Shown in pieces: positions 1-6,016 of a stretch of DNA of 6,016 nucleotides. Origin of the DNA: Spirochaetales bacterium (GTDB taxonomy: Bacteria > Spirochaetota > Spirochaetia > JABMQR01); the NCBI GenBank assembly GCA_023139255.1, contig JAGLNY010000267.1, positions 1-6,016 on the forward strand. Direction: 5' to 3'. Positions within the stretch are counted from its first letter, which is position 1, and the number at the start of each line of letters is the position of its first letter. The notes under the pieces were generated by a model, which was not told where the DNA came from, searched no databases, and saw only the letters and a program-made list of their open reading frames with translations. The translations under genes and the position numbers were made by a program.

Positions 1-605
1 GTATCTTTTCTGGTAATAATTGCTTTATGGGTGGCATCAAGACCCGCCATAGTAATCGTGAGTCCCGACTTGAAAACAATATCAGCAGCTTCAGGGTCAA
101 CAAGAATATTGAACTCGGCTGCAGGGGTCCAGTTCCCACCTGATGCAGCACCGCCCATAAGGGAAATACGCTCAATTTTATCTTTCAACCTGGGATATGT
201 AATAAGTAAAAGTGCTATGTTCGTTAAAGCACCGGTAGGGACAAGAGTCACTTTTCTTTCAGATTCGCGGAGAATCCGTGCAATCAGCTCCACTGCAGAG
301 CAATCCTCAATAGGAAAAGCAGGTTCCGGCAAGTCCGGGCCGTCAAGTCCTGTCACCCCATGCACCTCCGGGGCTATTATCAGTTCCCGGAAAAGAGGTT
401 TTGAACACCCTTTCGCAACCGGAACACGGAGTCCAAGAAATGTCAGTATTTTCAGGGCATTTAACGTTGTCTTCTCTACTGTCTGATTCCCGGCAATTGT
501 TGTTACCCCGAGAATCTCAAGCTCAGGGCTGACATGTGCCAGAATCATGGCAATTGCATCATCATGACCGGGATCACAATCAAGTATTACAGGGATAGTG
601 CTCAT
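1..605 (-). CDS. Inosine/uridine-preferring nucleoside hydrolase, C-terminus cut off by window edge
   Basis: Likely hydrolyses the N-glycosidic bond of purine and/or pyrimidine nucleosides in the cytoplasm, releasing base and ribose for salvage. I translated 201 residues from the ATG at 605-603; the family is usually about 310 residues, so roughly the last third is missing. The N-terminus carries the family's calcium/ribose motif, DCDPGHDDA (residues 9-17, with D11, D15 and D16 as the metal-binding aspartates). It is followed by GNQT (N40), HGVTGL (H82), LVPTGALTN (121-129), LMGG (149-152) and AEFNILVDPEAA (163-174, with E164 and N166 in the ribose-binding position). The last conserved aspartate and histidine lie beyond the window. 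The ATG overlaps the permease stop as ATGA, and GGAG sits 8 bases upstream. Base specificity (RihA, RihB or RihC type) cannot be settled from this part. The family call is secure. Confidence 0.95.
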   Translation of the reverse strand, partial: MSTIPVILDCDPGHDDAIAMILAHVSPELEILGVTTIAGNQTVEKTTLNALKILTFLGLRVPVAKGCSKPLFRELIIAPEVHGVTGLDGPDLPEPAFPIEDCSAVELIARILRESERKVTLVPTGALTNIALLLITYPRLKDKIERISLMGGAASGGNWTPAAEFNILVDPEAADIVFKSGLTITMAGLDATHKAIITRKD

Positions 606-1555
606 TTTTCCGGCTCCAACTGTCTGCCGATCTTTATCAGCATCCGCTGATACTGGTTTCTCTTGGCAGCAGTATAGAGAACCAGACCTACAACTGTGGC
701 AACATACGGGATCATCTGGACAAACTCTGCCGGTACCCTAAGCAGCTGCAGTGAATTTGACAGTGCATCAAAGAACCCAAAAAGCAGCGAGGCCAGGAAA
801 GATCCTATCGGGGTTGCCCCGCCCATTGCCTCAGCAGCAAGAGCGATAAATCCCCGGCCGGCTGTCATGTCCCTGCTGAACCAGGAAACATATCCCATCG
901 ACATATAGGCACCGCCAAACGATGCGATCATCCCGCTCATAGCAAGGGCAATGAACTGCGTCTTTTTAACACCAATACCAACAGAGTCAGCAGCTTCCGG
1001 GTTTTCGCCCACTGCCCGGATTCTCATTCCCATAGGTGTCTTGTAGATAAAGTAATGCATGAGAAAAACCGAAAGAAGTGCAAAGTATGTCAGCACATTG
1101 TGCCCGGATAAAATCGGACCGAGTACCGGTATTTTATCCAGCAAGGGTATAGTAATCTTGGGCAGTGTTAAACTTGCAAGGGATGATGAAATTCCTTTAT
1201 CCCCGGCAATGAGGTAAAGTACAAAAATCGTCCCGCCGCTGGCCAACAGATTCAGGGCAACAGCAGCAAGAATGACATTTGTCTTCAGTTTTAGGTGAAA
1301 ATAGCCCAGCAGCATTCCCGTAAGGGTTCCCATAATGACAGCCATAAGTAACCCAAGCCAGGCACTGTGAAACCAGGTGCTGAACAGTACACCGGTAAGG
1401 GCCGTTATCAGCATGATGCCTTCCAGTGCAATATTGATAACACCGGCACGATCCGAGACCAAAGCGGCAAGGGCAGCGAAGAGGATCGGTGTAGTTACCC
1501 GGAGTACGGAATAACCGAATTGTGTTGTAAAGATTATCTGTAGAAAATCTTTCAT
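602..1555 (-). CDS. Nucleoside ABC transporter permease (NupQ/YufQ-like, BPD_transp_2 family)
   Basis: Inner-membrane permease of 317 residues, a normal length for the shorter permease of BMP-type nucleoside importers. It is strongly hydrophobic with about eight to nine likely membrane segments. Family landmarks are GVINIALEGIM (38-48), the cytoplasmic loop KTPMGMRIRAVGENPEAADS (172-191), which probably contacts the ATPase, and TAGRGFIALAAE (231-242). These match YufQ/NupQ-type proteins, and related permeases of sugar and branched-chain amino acid importers share the fold. The neighbouring binding protein, ATPase and hydrolase point to nucleosides. The start at 1555 is supported by a strong GGGAGGT six bases upstream. 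It overlaps the stop of the other permease by four bases (ATGA). The tail is basic (KRNQYQRMLIKIGR) and should lie in the cytoplasm. Substrate is inferred from context and family. Confidence 0.93.
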   Translation of the reverse strand: MKDFLQIIFTTQFGYSVLRVTTPILFAALAALVSDRAGVINIALEGIMLITALTGVLFSTWFHSAWLGLLMAVIMGTLTGMLLGYFHLKLKTNVILAAVALNLLASGGTIFVLYLIAGDKGISSSLASLTLPKITIPLLDKIPVLGPILSGHNVLTYFALLSVFLMHYFIYKTPMGMRIRAVGENPEAADSVGIGVKKTQFIALAMSGMIASFGGAYMSMGYVSWFSRDMTAGRGFIALAAEAMGGATPIGSFLASLLFGFFDALSNSLQLLRVPAEFVQMIPYVATVVGLVLYTAAKRNQYQRMLIKIGRQLEPEK

Positions 1556-2640
1556 CCCCCTACCTCCCTGGCTGTATTTCCGACATTAGTCAAATCTCTG
1601 GTTGCATCACGGAAAACCATCCTGTACTGTGCCTTCTCAAGGAAACCGGCTGCAGCGATCAGCACGATCATAACACCCTGGATAATTGCGACAATTTCGT
1701 TCTGGACATCAGACTGGCGGGACATCAGATCCGCCCCAATCCTGAGGTAAGCCAGGAAAAATGCAGCCAAAGGTACATAAGCAGGATTTCTTCTTGCCAG
1801 AATAGCAACTATAACACCAGACCACCCGTATCCGGGAAGCTGCTGCCAGCTGAACCGCCGATATAACCCAAGCAGTTCAATAGATCCGCCGGCACCGGCT
1901 ATAAAGCCGCCGATAACCTGGGCACTGATCACAACTACCGCTGTCTTGATTCCTGCATATTTGGCAAACTGGCTGTTTAACCCGGTTAGCAGGGTTTTGT
2001 ATCCCCAGCGGGTTCTGTACACAAAAAAGTACATGACTACAATGGTCAACGCCGCAATAATGATACCGAAATGCACACGTGTTTTTGGTATTATGTAGGG
2101 AAGTTTTGCAGATGCAAGTAATTTAAAGGAGACCATTGCCCCTGCATTCGGGTCTCTCAGAAAATAATTAATAAGGTAGAGCCCGAAAAAGAATGCAATA
2201 TAGTTGAACATCAGGGATGATACAAGCTCACTTGCCCCCCACTTAACTTTAAGAAGAGCGGGTATACCGCAGAAAACAGCCCCTGTAAGCCCGCCGATAA
2301 GAATTGAGACTATTGGATGAATTACGACCGGCAAGGTCCACTGTACAGCCACAAAAGAGGAGACAACCGCCCCCATGAAAAAAGCGCCTTCAGCCCCAAG
2401 GTTGAATTGGGCTGCTGAAAACATGATACTGACAGCCAACCCGGTAAAAATCAGGGGAATCATCATCTCCAGGACATTCCCGAAATGTCTCATACTGTCC
2501 AAAGGTCCAAACAGGAAGGCTTTTAGTGCAGTCCCCGGCATATCACTTACCAGAAGGATAGTCACCAGCGCAATCGCGAGTGAGATTGCTATTGCCAGGA
2601 CAGAACGTAGTGACTCAAAAGCAAGTTTCCTATTTTTCAT
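1552..2640 (-). CDS. Nucleoside ABC transporter permease (NupP/YufP-like, BPD_transp_2 family)
   Basis: The longer of the two permeases, 362 residues, expected to pair with the downstream permease as a heterodimeric channel in the cytoplasmic membrane. It has about eight to ten hydrophobic segments, the first at roughly 13-32. Family landmarks are FNLGAEGAFFMGA (79-91), the loop RTRWGYKTLLTGLNSQFAKY (209-228) ending in AGI, which is probably the ATPase-coupling loop, and the glycine-rich IGGFIAGAGGSIELLG (243-258) followed by YGWSGVIVAILARRNP (271-286). This is the YufP/NupP pattern found with BMP-family binding proteins. The ATG at 2640 lies inside the end of the ATPase gene (11-base overlap). 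Only a GGGGG run about 8 bases upstream resembles a ribosome site, so translation may depend on coupling. The tail after about 340 is hydrophilic and variable. Confidence 0.93.
   Translation of the reverse strand: MKNRKLAFESLRSVLAIAISLAIALVTILLVSDMPGTALKAFLFGPLDSMRHFGNVLEMMIPLIFTGLAVSIMFSAAQFNLGAEGAFFMGAVVSSFVAVQWTLPVVIHPIVSILIGGLTGAVFCGIPALLKVKWGASELVSSLMFNYIAFFFGLYLINYFLRDPNAGAMVSFKLLASAKLPYIIPKTRVHFGIIIAALTIVVMYFFVYRTRWGYKTLLTGLNSQFAKYAGIKTAVVVISAQVIGGFIAGAGGSIELLGLYRRFSWQQLPGYGWSGVIVAILARRNPAYVPLAAFFLAYLRIGADLMSRQSDVQNEIVAIIQGVMIVLIAAAGFLEKAQYRMVFRDATRDLTNVGNTAREVGG
1562..1568 (-). promoter_or_regulatory. Strong ribosome binding site of the second permease
   Basis: GGGAGGT stands 6 bases before the ATG at 1555-1553 and lies within the last codons of the preceding permease gene. 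It is the longest Shine-Dalgarno match among the four overlapping or near-overlapping genes, so this permease could start independently as well as by coupling through the ATGA overlap. Confidence 0.75.
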
Positions 2641-4189
2641 AGACTATGCCCCCAATTTCTTCCGGAGTCTGGTGCTTGATACCCAGCATATAGAGTCCAA
2701 GCTCTTCCTCGCTTACTTTTGAGGCATCCTCAAAAAATGCGGTAATCTCACCCTCATACATAACGATCAAACTGTCCGAAAGCTCCAGAACCTCGTTCAG
2801 GTCGGCTGAGACAAGCATGACTGCCGAATCCTCATCCCGCAGCTCAACCAGTCGGTTACGAATAAACTCCGTTGACCCGACATCGATACCCCTGGTCGGT
2901 TGATCGGCAATAATTAATTGCGGATTTGTAGAAAATTCCCTGGCAACAACAACTTTCTGGATATTCCCGCCGGAGAGCATTCCTACTTCCTGCAGGGGAG
3001 AACTGCATTTTATCTGATACTCCTCCACAAGCTTCTGTGACAGGTCTCTTATTGCCCTAGGTTTGGTGAGAATCCTGCCGGTATAATCCTGTGAATCATA
3101 TTTATCGGCAAGGACATTCTGCTCTATAGTCATCTCTTTGGCTACTCCGTAGGTCATCCGGTCCTCAGGTATATGACAAGTCCCAAGATTCCTGATCTCC
3201 TTTATAGCTTTTCTATTGATACTCTCACCCAGAATAGTCACTTCACCATGGGCAATCCGCTCCAGGCCGGTAACTCCCTTAACCAGTTCCCGCTGACCAT
3301 TTCCCTCAACACCGGCAATCCCAAGAATTTCTCCTTTCCTCACCTGAAAACTAACGCCTTTAACCGCCCTCTGACCCAGATCATTCGCCATAACCAAATT
3401 CGTAACCGAAAGCACAATTTCTTTCGGTTTGGCAGCATCTTTCTCTACTTCCAGGATAACATCACGCCCTACCATCAAGCGGGAAATATCAGTCGGGGTA
3501 ACATCAGCTGTATTAAAAGTACCCTTGATCCGGCCGTTTCTCATTATTGTGACCCGGTCACAAAGCTCCTTAACTTCATGGAGCTTATGTGAAATAAAAA
3601 TGATGGTATTGCCCTGTTTTTTAAGAAGCTTAAGTTCTGAAAATAACTCTTTTGTCTCCTGGGGTGTCAGGACAGCTGTTGGTTCATCAAGAATAAGTAT
3701 TTCGGCTCCCCGATAGAGAGCTTTGAGAATTTCTACTTTTTGTTTTATTCCAACAGACAGAAACTGTACTTTCGCCAGGGGGTCTACAGCAAGATTATAT
3801 TTTTCAGCAAGTGCCCGTGTGTCTTTGATAGCCTTCTGCAGATCAATCCTCAATCCTTTTTTAGGCTCAACACCAAGAATCATATTCTCTGCGACAGTGA
3901 GAGACGGCACCAGCATAAAGTGCTGATGTACCATACCAATCCCATTCGCTATTGCGATATGAGGAGATTCATTTTTTATCTCCGTACCATTCAGCAAAAT
4001 CCTGCCTTTCTGAGACTCCTCAAGCCCGAAGAGTATTCTCATCAATGTAGATTTCCCAGCACCATTCTCACCCACAAGGGCATGAATTTCCCCTTTACGT
4101 ATGGAAAAATCCACTTCGTTATTTGCGACTATTCCGTTTGGGTATACTTTGGTGATTTTTTCCATTCTCAACATAGCATCATCAGGCAC
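2630..4189 (-). CDS. Nucleoside ABC transporter ATPase with two fused nucleotide-binding domains (NupO/YufO-like)
   Basis: Energises import through the two permeases encoded directly after it. With the GTG start at 4189 it is 519 residues, close to the usual length of about 510. Domain 1 (about 7-240) has Walker A GENGAGKST (40-48), Q-loop Gln89, signature LSVGI (144-148), Walker B ILILDEPTA (164-172, catalytic E169) and H-loop His201. Domain 2 (about 258-505) has a P-loop without the lysine, GVEGNGQREL (293-302), a good signature LSGGN (405-409), Walker B LIIADQPTRG with Gln430 where the catalytic Glu would be, and SAD (461-463) with Ala462 where the H-loop His would be. This uneven arrangement is typical of YufO and RbsA-like ATPases. 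A longer frame opens at ATG 4243, but that start would put an intrinsic terminator inside the gene. AGGAG lies 7 bases before the GTG, so I chose 4189. The gene overlaps the next permease by 11 bases. Confidence 0.95.
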   Translation of the reverse strand: MPDDAMLRMEKITKVYPNGIVANNEVDFSIRKGEIHALVGENGAGKSTLMRILFGLEESQKGRILLNGTEIKNESPHIAIANGIGMVHQHFMLVPSLTVAENMILGVEPKKGLRIDLQKAIKDTRALAEKYNLAVDPLAKVQFLSVGIKQKVEILKALYRGAEILILDEPTAVLTPQETKELFSELKLLKKQGNTIIFISHKLHEVKELCDRVTIMRNGRIKGTFNTADVTPTDISRLMVGRDVILEVEKDAAKPKEIVLSVTNLVMANDLGQRAVKGVSFQVRKGEILGIAGVEGNGQRELVKGVTGLERIAHGEVTILGESINRKAIKEIRNLGTCHIPEDRMTYGVAKEMTIEQNVLADKYDSQDYTGRILTKPRAIRDLSQKLVEEYQIKCSSPLQEVGMLSGGNIQKVVVAREFSTNPQLIIADQPTRGIDVGSTEFIRNRLVELRDEDSAVMLVSADLNEVLELSDSLIVMYEGEITAFFEDASKVSEEELGLYMLGIKHQTPEEIGGIVYEK

Positions 4190-4196
4190 AGTATTT

Positions 4197-4201
4197 CTCC
4201 T
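4197..4201 (-). promoter_or_regulatory. Ribosome binding site that sets the GTG start of the ATPase
   Basis: AGGAG is followed by a 7-base spacer (AAATACT) and GTG at 4189-4187. The alternative ATG at 4243 has no purine-rich site at a proper distance and opens directly into the terminator stem. The peptide between 4243 and 4189 (18 residues) has no resemblance to the start of ABC ATPases, whereas the sequence just after the GTG leads straight into the conserved domain start. Confidence 0.8.
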
Positions 4202-4215
4202 GTCATGTGGATATG

Positions 4216-4241
4216 AAAAAGGGGATGCGGAGTGCACCCCC
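4216..4241 (-). terminator. Intrinsic terminator/attenuator between binding protein and ATPase genes
   Basis: Read on the - strand, GGGGGTGC, loop ACTCC and GCATCCCC form an uninterrupted 8-bp stem with one G-U pair, followed directly by TTTTT. This is a classic Rho-independent terminator shape. It begins 59 bases after the lipoprotein stop codon and ends 27 bases before the ATPase GTG. Since no promoter is obvious after it and the ATPase belongs to the same transporter, it probably lets part of the transcripts through. It may also protect the 3' end of the lipoprotein mRNA. The + strand has no T-run on the other side, so it should work in one direction only. Confidence 0.8.
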
Positions 4242-4299
4242 ATATGTATGTATTGTAAAAATCTAAAACCTGAAATACATAGAGAAGCTGCAGGTTAAT

Positions 4300-5442
4300 C
4301 TATTTTACAGCGTTTCGTATTTCGTTAAGTTCCTCGGTTGTAAGACCAAAAGCTGATGAAACTATAATTTCGCCATCTATGATCTTCTGCTCAACATCAA
4401 GAACAAAATCCCTGATATCTTTAGGAACAACACTCTTGAAAATGTCGTTGTTTGCAAGACCTACACACTCTTCAGCAAATCCAAGTACTTCTGCTTCACC
4501 GTAGGGAGCTGTTCCTTCCATGTGCATCGTAACTGCACGAAAGAGTGAGTTGTCAACTCGTTTAAGTGCCGATGTGGTGATCAGGTTAGCTTTTTCCGGG
4601 TCACTGTCAACAAAAATAAGAGCCTGGTCGGAGTCTACGCCAATCGCATACCGCTGAACATCTTTCGCAGCATCAAGCTGTCCAAGTCCTGCCTGTCCGG
4701 CAACGTTAAACCCGATATCAGCACCCTGATTGTACTGTGCAAGAGCCATCTCTTTTCCTTTTGGCGAGTCACTGAAAGAACCGATATAGGAGATAGCAAC
4801 TTTGATATCTTTGTCCACATACTGGACACCCTCTATATACCCAACGAGGAAGTCGTTAATTACCGGGATATCCATACCTCCGAGAAATCCTACTACTTTG
4901 TCTTTATTGGCCAGCGGCATATCTGATACTGTCACTTTTGCTGCCAGTGCGCCGGCAACAAAGGATACTTCGTTCTGCTTATACCCTATAGAGTAGACAT
5001 TACTGAAATCCCCGCCGGCATAGTTAACAGCTGTATCAAAAATCACATACTTATTGTCCGGGTACATCGGGGCAGCTGCCTCAAGCATTTCCGTGATCTG
5101 CCAGGTACCGACGATGATGATATCATAATCTTCCTCAGAGACATCCAGAAGGGTTGGTTCCCATTTGGTCTCATCATAGCTCATCTCAATAGTCCGGGTC
5201 TCAATCTTATCACCGTATTCCTCTTTCAGCATTTTCATGCCGTTATCGGCTGAGTCAAAAAAAGATTTATCTCCAAGATTCCCGTTCAGGAGCAGTACAA
5301 TTTTAAGGACATCAACTTCAGCAGGCTTTTCAGCAACTTCTTCTTTAACTTCTTTTACGGCCTCCTCTTCAGCTTTGCATCCTACAAACAACATTCCTAC
5401 AATCACCAGCATACACATTAACAATACTAGAAGTTTCTTCAT
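4300..5442 (-). CDS. BMP/PnrA-family nucleoside-binding lipoprotein (ABC transporter substrate-binding protein)
   Basis: Likely a membrane-anchored receptor that hands nucleosides to the ABC importer encoded downstream. It is 380 residues from the ATG at 5442. The signal peptide is MKK plus a hydrophobic stretch (4-20), ending in LFVGC with Cys22 as the lipidated residue; Phe at -3 is unusual and recalls the loose lipoboxes of spirochaetes. A charged Glu/Lys/Ala linker follows (23-44). The BMP domain starts at about 46. It shows DKSFFDSA (58-65), VIFDTA (133-138), YKQNEVSFVAG (154-164), GFLGGMDIPVI (185-195), GADIGFNVAG (240-249), AIGVDSDQ (266-273) and SALKRVD (291-297), all at places conserved in PnrA, Med and BmpA. 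Aspartates 136 and 270 and Lys294 probably contact the ligand, by family analogy. An in-frame ATG at 5487 would add 15 residues ahead of the signal peptide, and the strong AAGGAG before 5442 argues against it. Purine nucleosides are the best guess for ligand. Confidence 0.94.
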   Translation of the reverse strand: MKKLLVLLMCMLVIVGMLFVGCKAEEEAVKEVKEEVAEKPAEVDVLKIVLLLNGNLGDKSFFDSADNGMKMLKEEYGDKIETRTIEMSYDETKWEPTLLDVSEEDYDIIIVGTWQITEMLEAAAPMYPDNKYVIFDTAVNYAGGDFSNVYSIGYKQNEVSFVAGALAAKVTVSDMPLANKDKVVGFLGGMDIPVINDFLVGYIEGVQYVDKDIKVAISYIGSFSDSPKGKEMALAQYNQGADIGFNVAGQAGLGQLDAAKDVQRYAIGVDSDQALIFVDSDPEKANLITTSALKRVDNSLFRAVTMHMEGTAPYGEAEVLGFAEECVGLANNDIFKSVVPKDIRDFVLDVEQKIIDGEIIVSSAFGLTTEELNEIRNAVK

Positions 5443-5448
5443 CCGCTT

Positions 5449-5454
5449 CTCCTT
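5449..5454 (-). promoter_or_regulatory. Ribosome binding site that sets the lipoprotein start
   Basis: AAGGAG is followed by a 6-base spacer (AAGCGG) and ATG at 5442-5440. The position gives a normal MKK-type lipoprotein signal peptide. It also lies within the 35-base gap after the preceding gene, whereas the upstream ATG at 5487 would overlap that gene's end. Confidence 0.85.
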
Positions 5455-5477
5455 ATAAAATTGGTTTTGAAAAATCT

Positions 5478-6016
5478 TTATTTCCACTCAGCAATCATGT
5501 CCTTAACTTCCTGGATATTGGTTTTGTCTCCCTTTGAGGGATCTGTAATTTTATTGTATTCTGCAAGAACCCAGTCTGTGATAATCCTGGCTTCTTCGCG
5601 GTCAGTCATATCAGCGAGTTTTTTTCCGGTATATTCCGGGGAACAGTTAATACCAAGTGAGGACTCGAAATAAGCCTGTGTATCATGCTCGTTCCTGGCA
5701 CTATTCAGTTTTGACTCACGTTTCTCAATCTCCCGTATACGTGCTTTATCATTCCAGTTTCTTTTCCAGAGAATTTCCGCAAGACTTTTATAATAGGATA
5801 TCTTAAGATCTTCCTCGGTATAGGTGTCGATCGCCCTCCGTGCAAAAGATACCGCAAAAGGTATATTGCCAAACGAAAGCGGCCAGCCTGGAAGCAAGAG
5901 GTACAGTCTTCCAAAGACATACCATGCATCAGCATAAACCGGATCATATTCAATTACTTTCAATAGATCTTCTTTCATGGGACCAGCTTTAAAAAGAGAG
6001 TCCAGAATACCTTTTA
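5478..6016 (-). CDS. TPR-like protein of unknown function, N-terminus outside window
   Basis: I do not recognise a specific function. The frame is open to the window edge (178 complete codons seen). An internal ATG at 5978 has no ribosome site before it and sits mid-helix, so the true start is almost certainly beyond 6016. The visible part begins with helical repeats of TPR character: VIEYDPVYADAWYVFGRLYL, then PGWPLSFGN, then a helix with AVSFARRAID, then YYKSLAEILWKRNW. The spacing and the small, aromatic and Asp-Pro residues fit tetratricopeptide repeats. The last 90 or so residues are charged and probably helical without a clear repeat. The stop lies 35 bases before the lipoprotein start with no terminator between, so it may share the transcript. 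A relation to the TatT-type TPR partners of spirochaetal transporters is possible but unproven. No membrane segment is visible in this part. Confidence 0.75.
   Translation of the reverse strand, partial: KGILDSLFKAGPMKEDLLKVIEYDPVYADAWYVFGRLYLLLPGWPLSFGNIPFAVSFARRAIDTYTEEDLKISYYKSLAEILWKRNWNDKARIREIEKRESKLNSARNEHDTQAYFESSLGINCSPEYTGKKLADMTDREEARIITDWVLAEYNKITDPSKGDKTNIQEVKDMIAEWK

Noticed and set aside
31..486. A + strand open frame of 151 codons
   Set aside because: It lies antisense to the nucleoside hydrolase, whose - strand translation carries clear family motifs; the + strand product is Ser/Arg-rich and resembles nothing.
3173..4216. Several + strand open frames over the ATPase gene, including one of 158 codons
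   Set aside because: All lie opposite a well-conserved ABC ATPase frame, and their products look like random translation with no ribosome site or domain.
4211..4246. Outer ATATG/CATAT pairing around the terminator hairpin
   Set aside because: The T-run would have to bulge out between the two stems, and a five-base match in AT-rich DNA is weak; it does not change the terminator call.
4267..4296. Inverted repeat AACCTG/CAGGTT with an 18-base gap just after the lipoprotein stop
   Set aside because: Six base pairs with a long AT-rich loop is within chance, and no T-run follows; the hairpin at 4216-4241 is the convincing one.
4635..4829. Short - strand frame inside the lipoprotein gene
   Set aside because: It is a frame-shifted shadow of the BMP domain; the main frame is continuous and conserved through this stretch.
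5478..5487. ATG at 5487 as the lipoprotein start
   Set aside because: It adds 15 mixed-charge residues before the MKK signal peptide and overlaps the preceding gene, while the ATG at 5442 has a strong AAGGAG at ideal distance.
5460..5526. Ten-base direct repeat ATTGGTTTTG at 5460-5469 and 5517-5526 (+ strand reading), just before the lipoprotein gene
   Set aside because: Only two low-complexity copies, one inside the coding end of the TPR-like gene and 57 bases apart; considered as an operator pair but no promoter elements were found near it.
5443..5580. A promoter for the lipoprotein gene in the 35-base gap or the end of the preceding gene
   Set aside because: I found no pair of -35 and -10 boxes with proper spacing; TATAAG near 5455 overlaps the ribosome site and is too close to the start codon.

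Overview
The window holds one block of genes, all read from the - strand (right to left as numbered). In transcription order it contains the C-terminal part of a TPR-like protein of unknown role, a BMP/PnrA-family substrate-binding lipoprotein, a double-domain ABC ATPase, two BPD_transp_2-type permeases, and the N-terminal two thirds of an inosine/uridine-preferring nucleoside hydrolase. The first and last genes run off the window edges. No RNA gene, mobile element, CRISPR array or other repeat family was seen, and no stretch over 300 bases lacks a gene.

The four middle genes form a complete nucleoside ABC importer of the type known as NupNOPQ in Bacillus subtilis and PnrA plus partners in Treponema. 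The lipoprotein would capture nucleosides outside the membrane, the two permeases would form the channel, and the single-chain ATPase would drive import. The hydrolase would then split the imported nucleoside into base and ribose. From the ATPase on, each gene overlaps the next (11, 4 and 4 bases), which suggests translational coupling. The one real gap lies between the lipoprotein and the ATPase. It holds a good intrinsic terminator hairpin, which probably makes the lipoprotein more abundant than the membrane parts.

The source is a bacterium of moderate GC (mid-40s percent by eye). The loose lipobox, the PnrA-type lipoprotein and the TPR neighbour would suit a spirochaete, but this is only a tentative inference; other bacteria carry the same operon type. 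No new biological system is evident. The points most worth following are the hairpin inside the operon, the corrected starts of the ATPase and lipoprotein, and the uncharacterised TPR-like gene placed directly before the binding protein.
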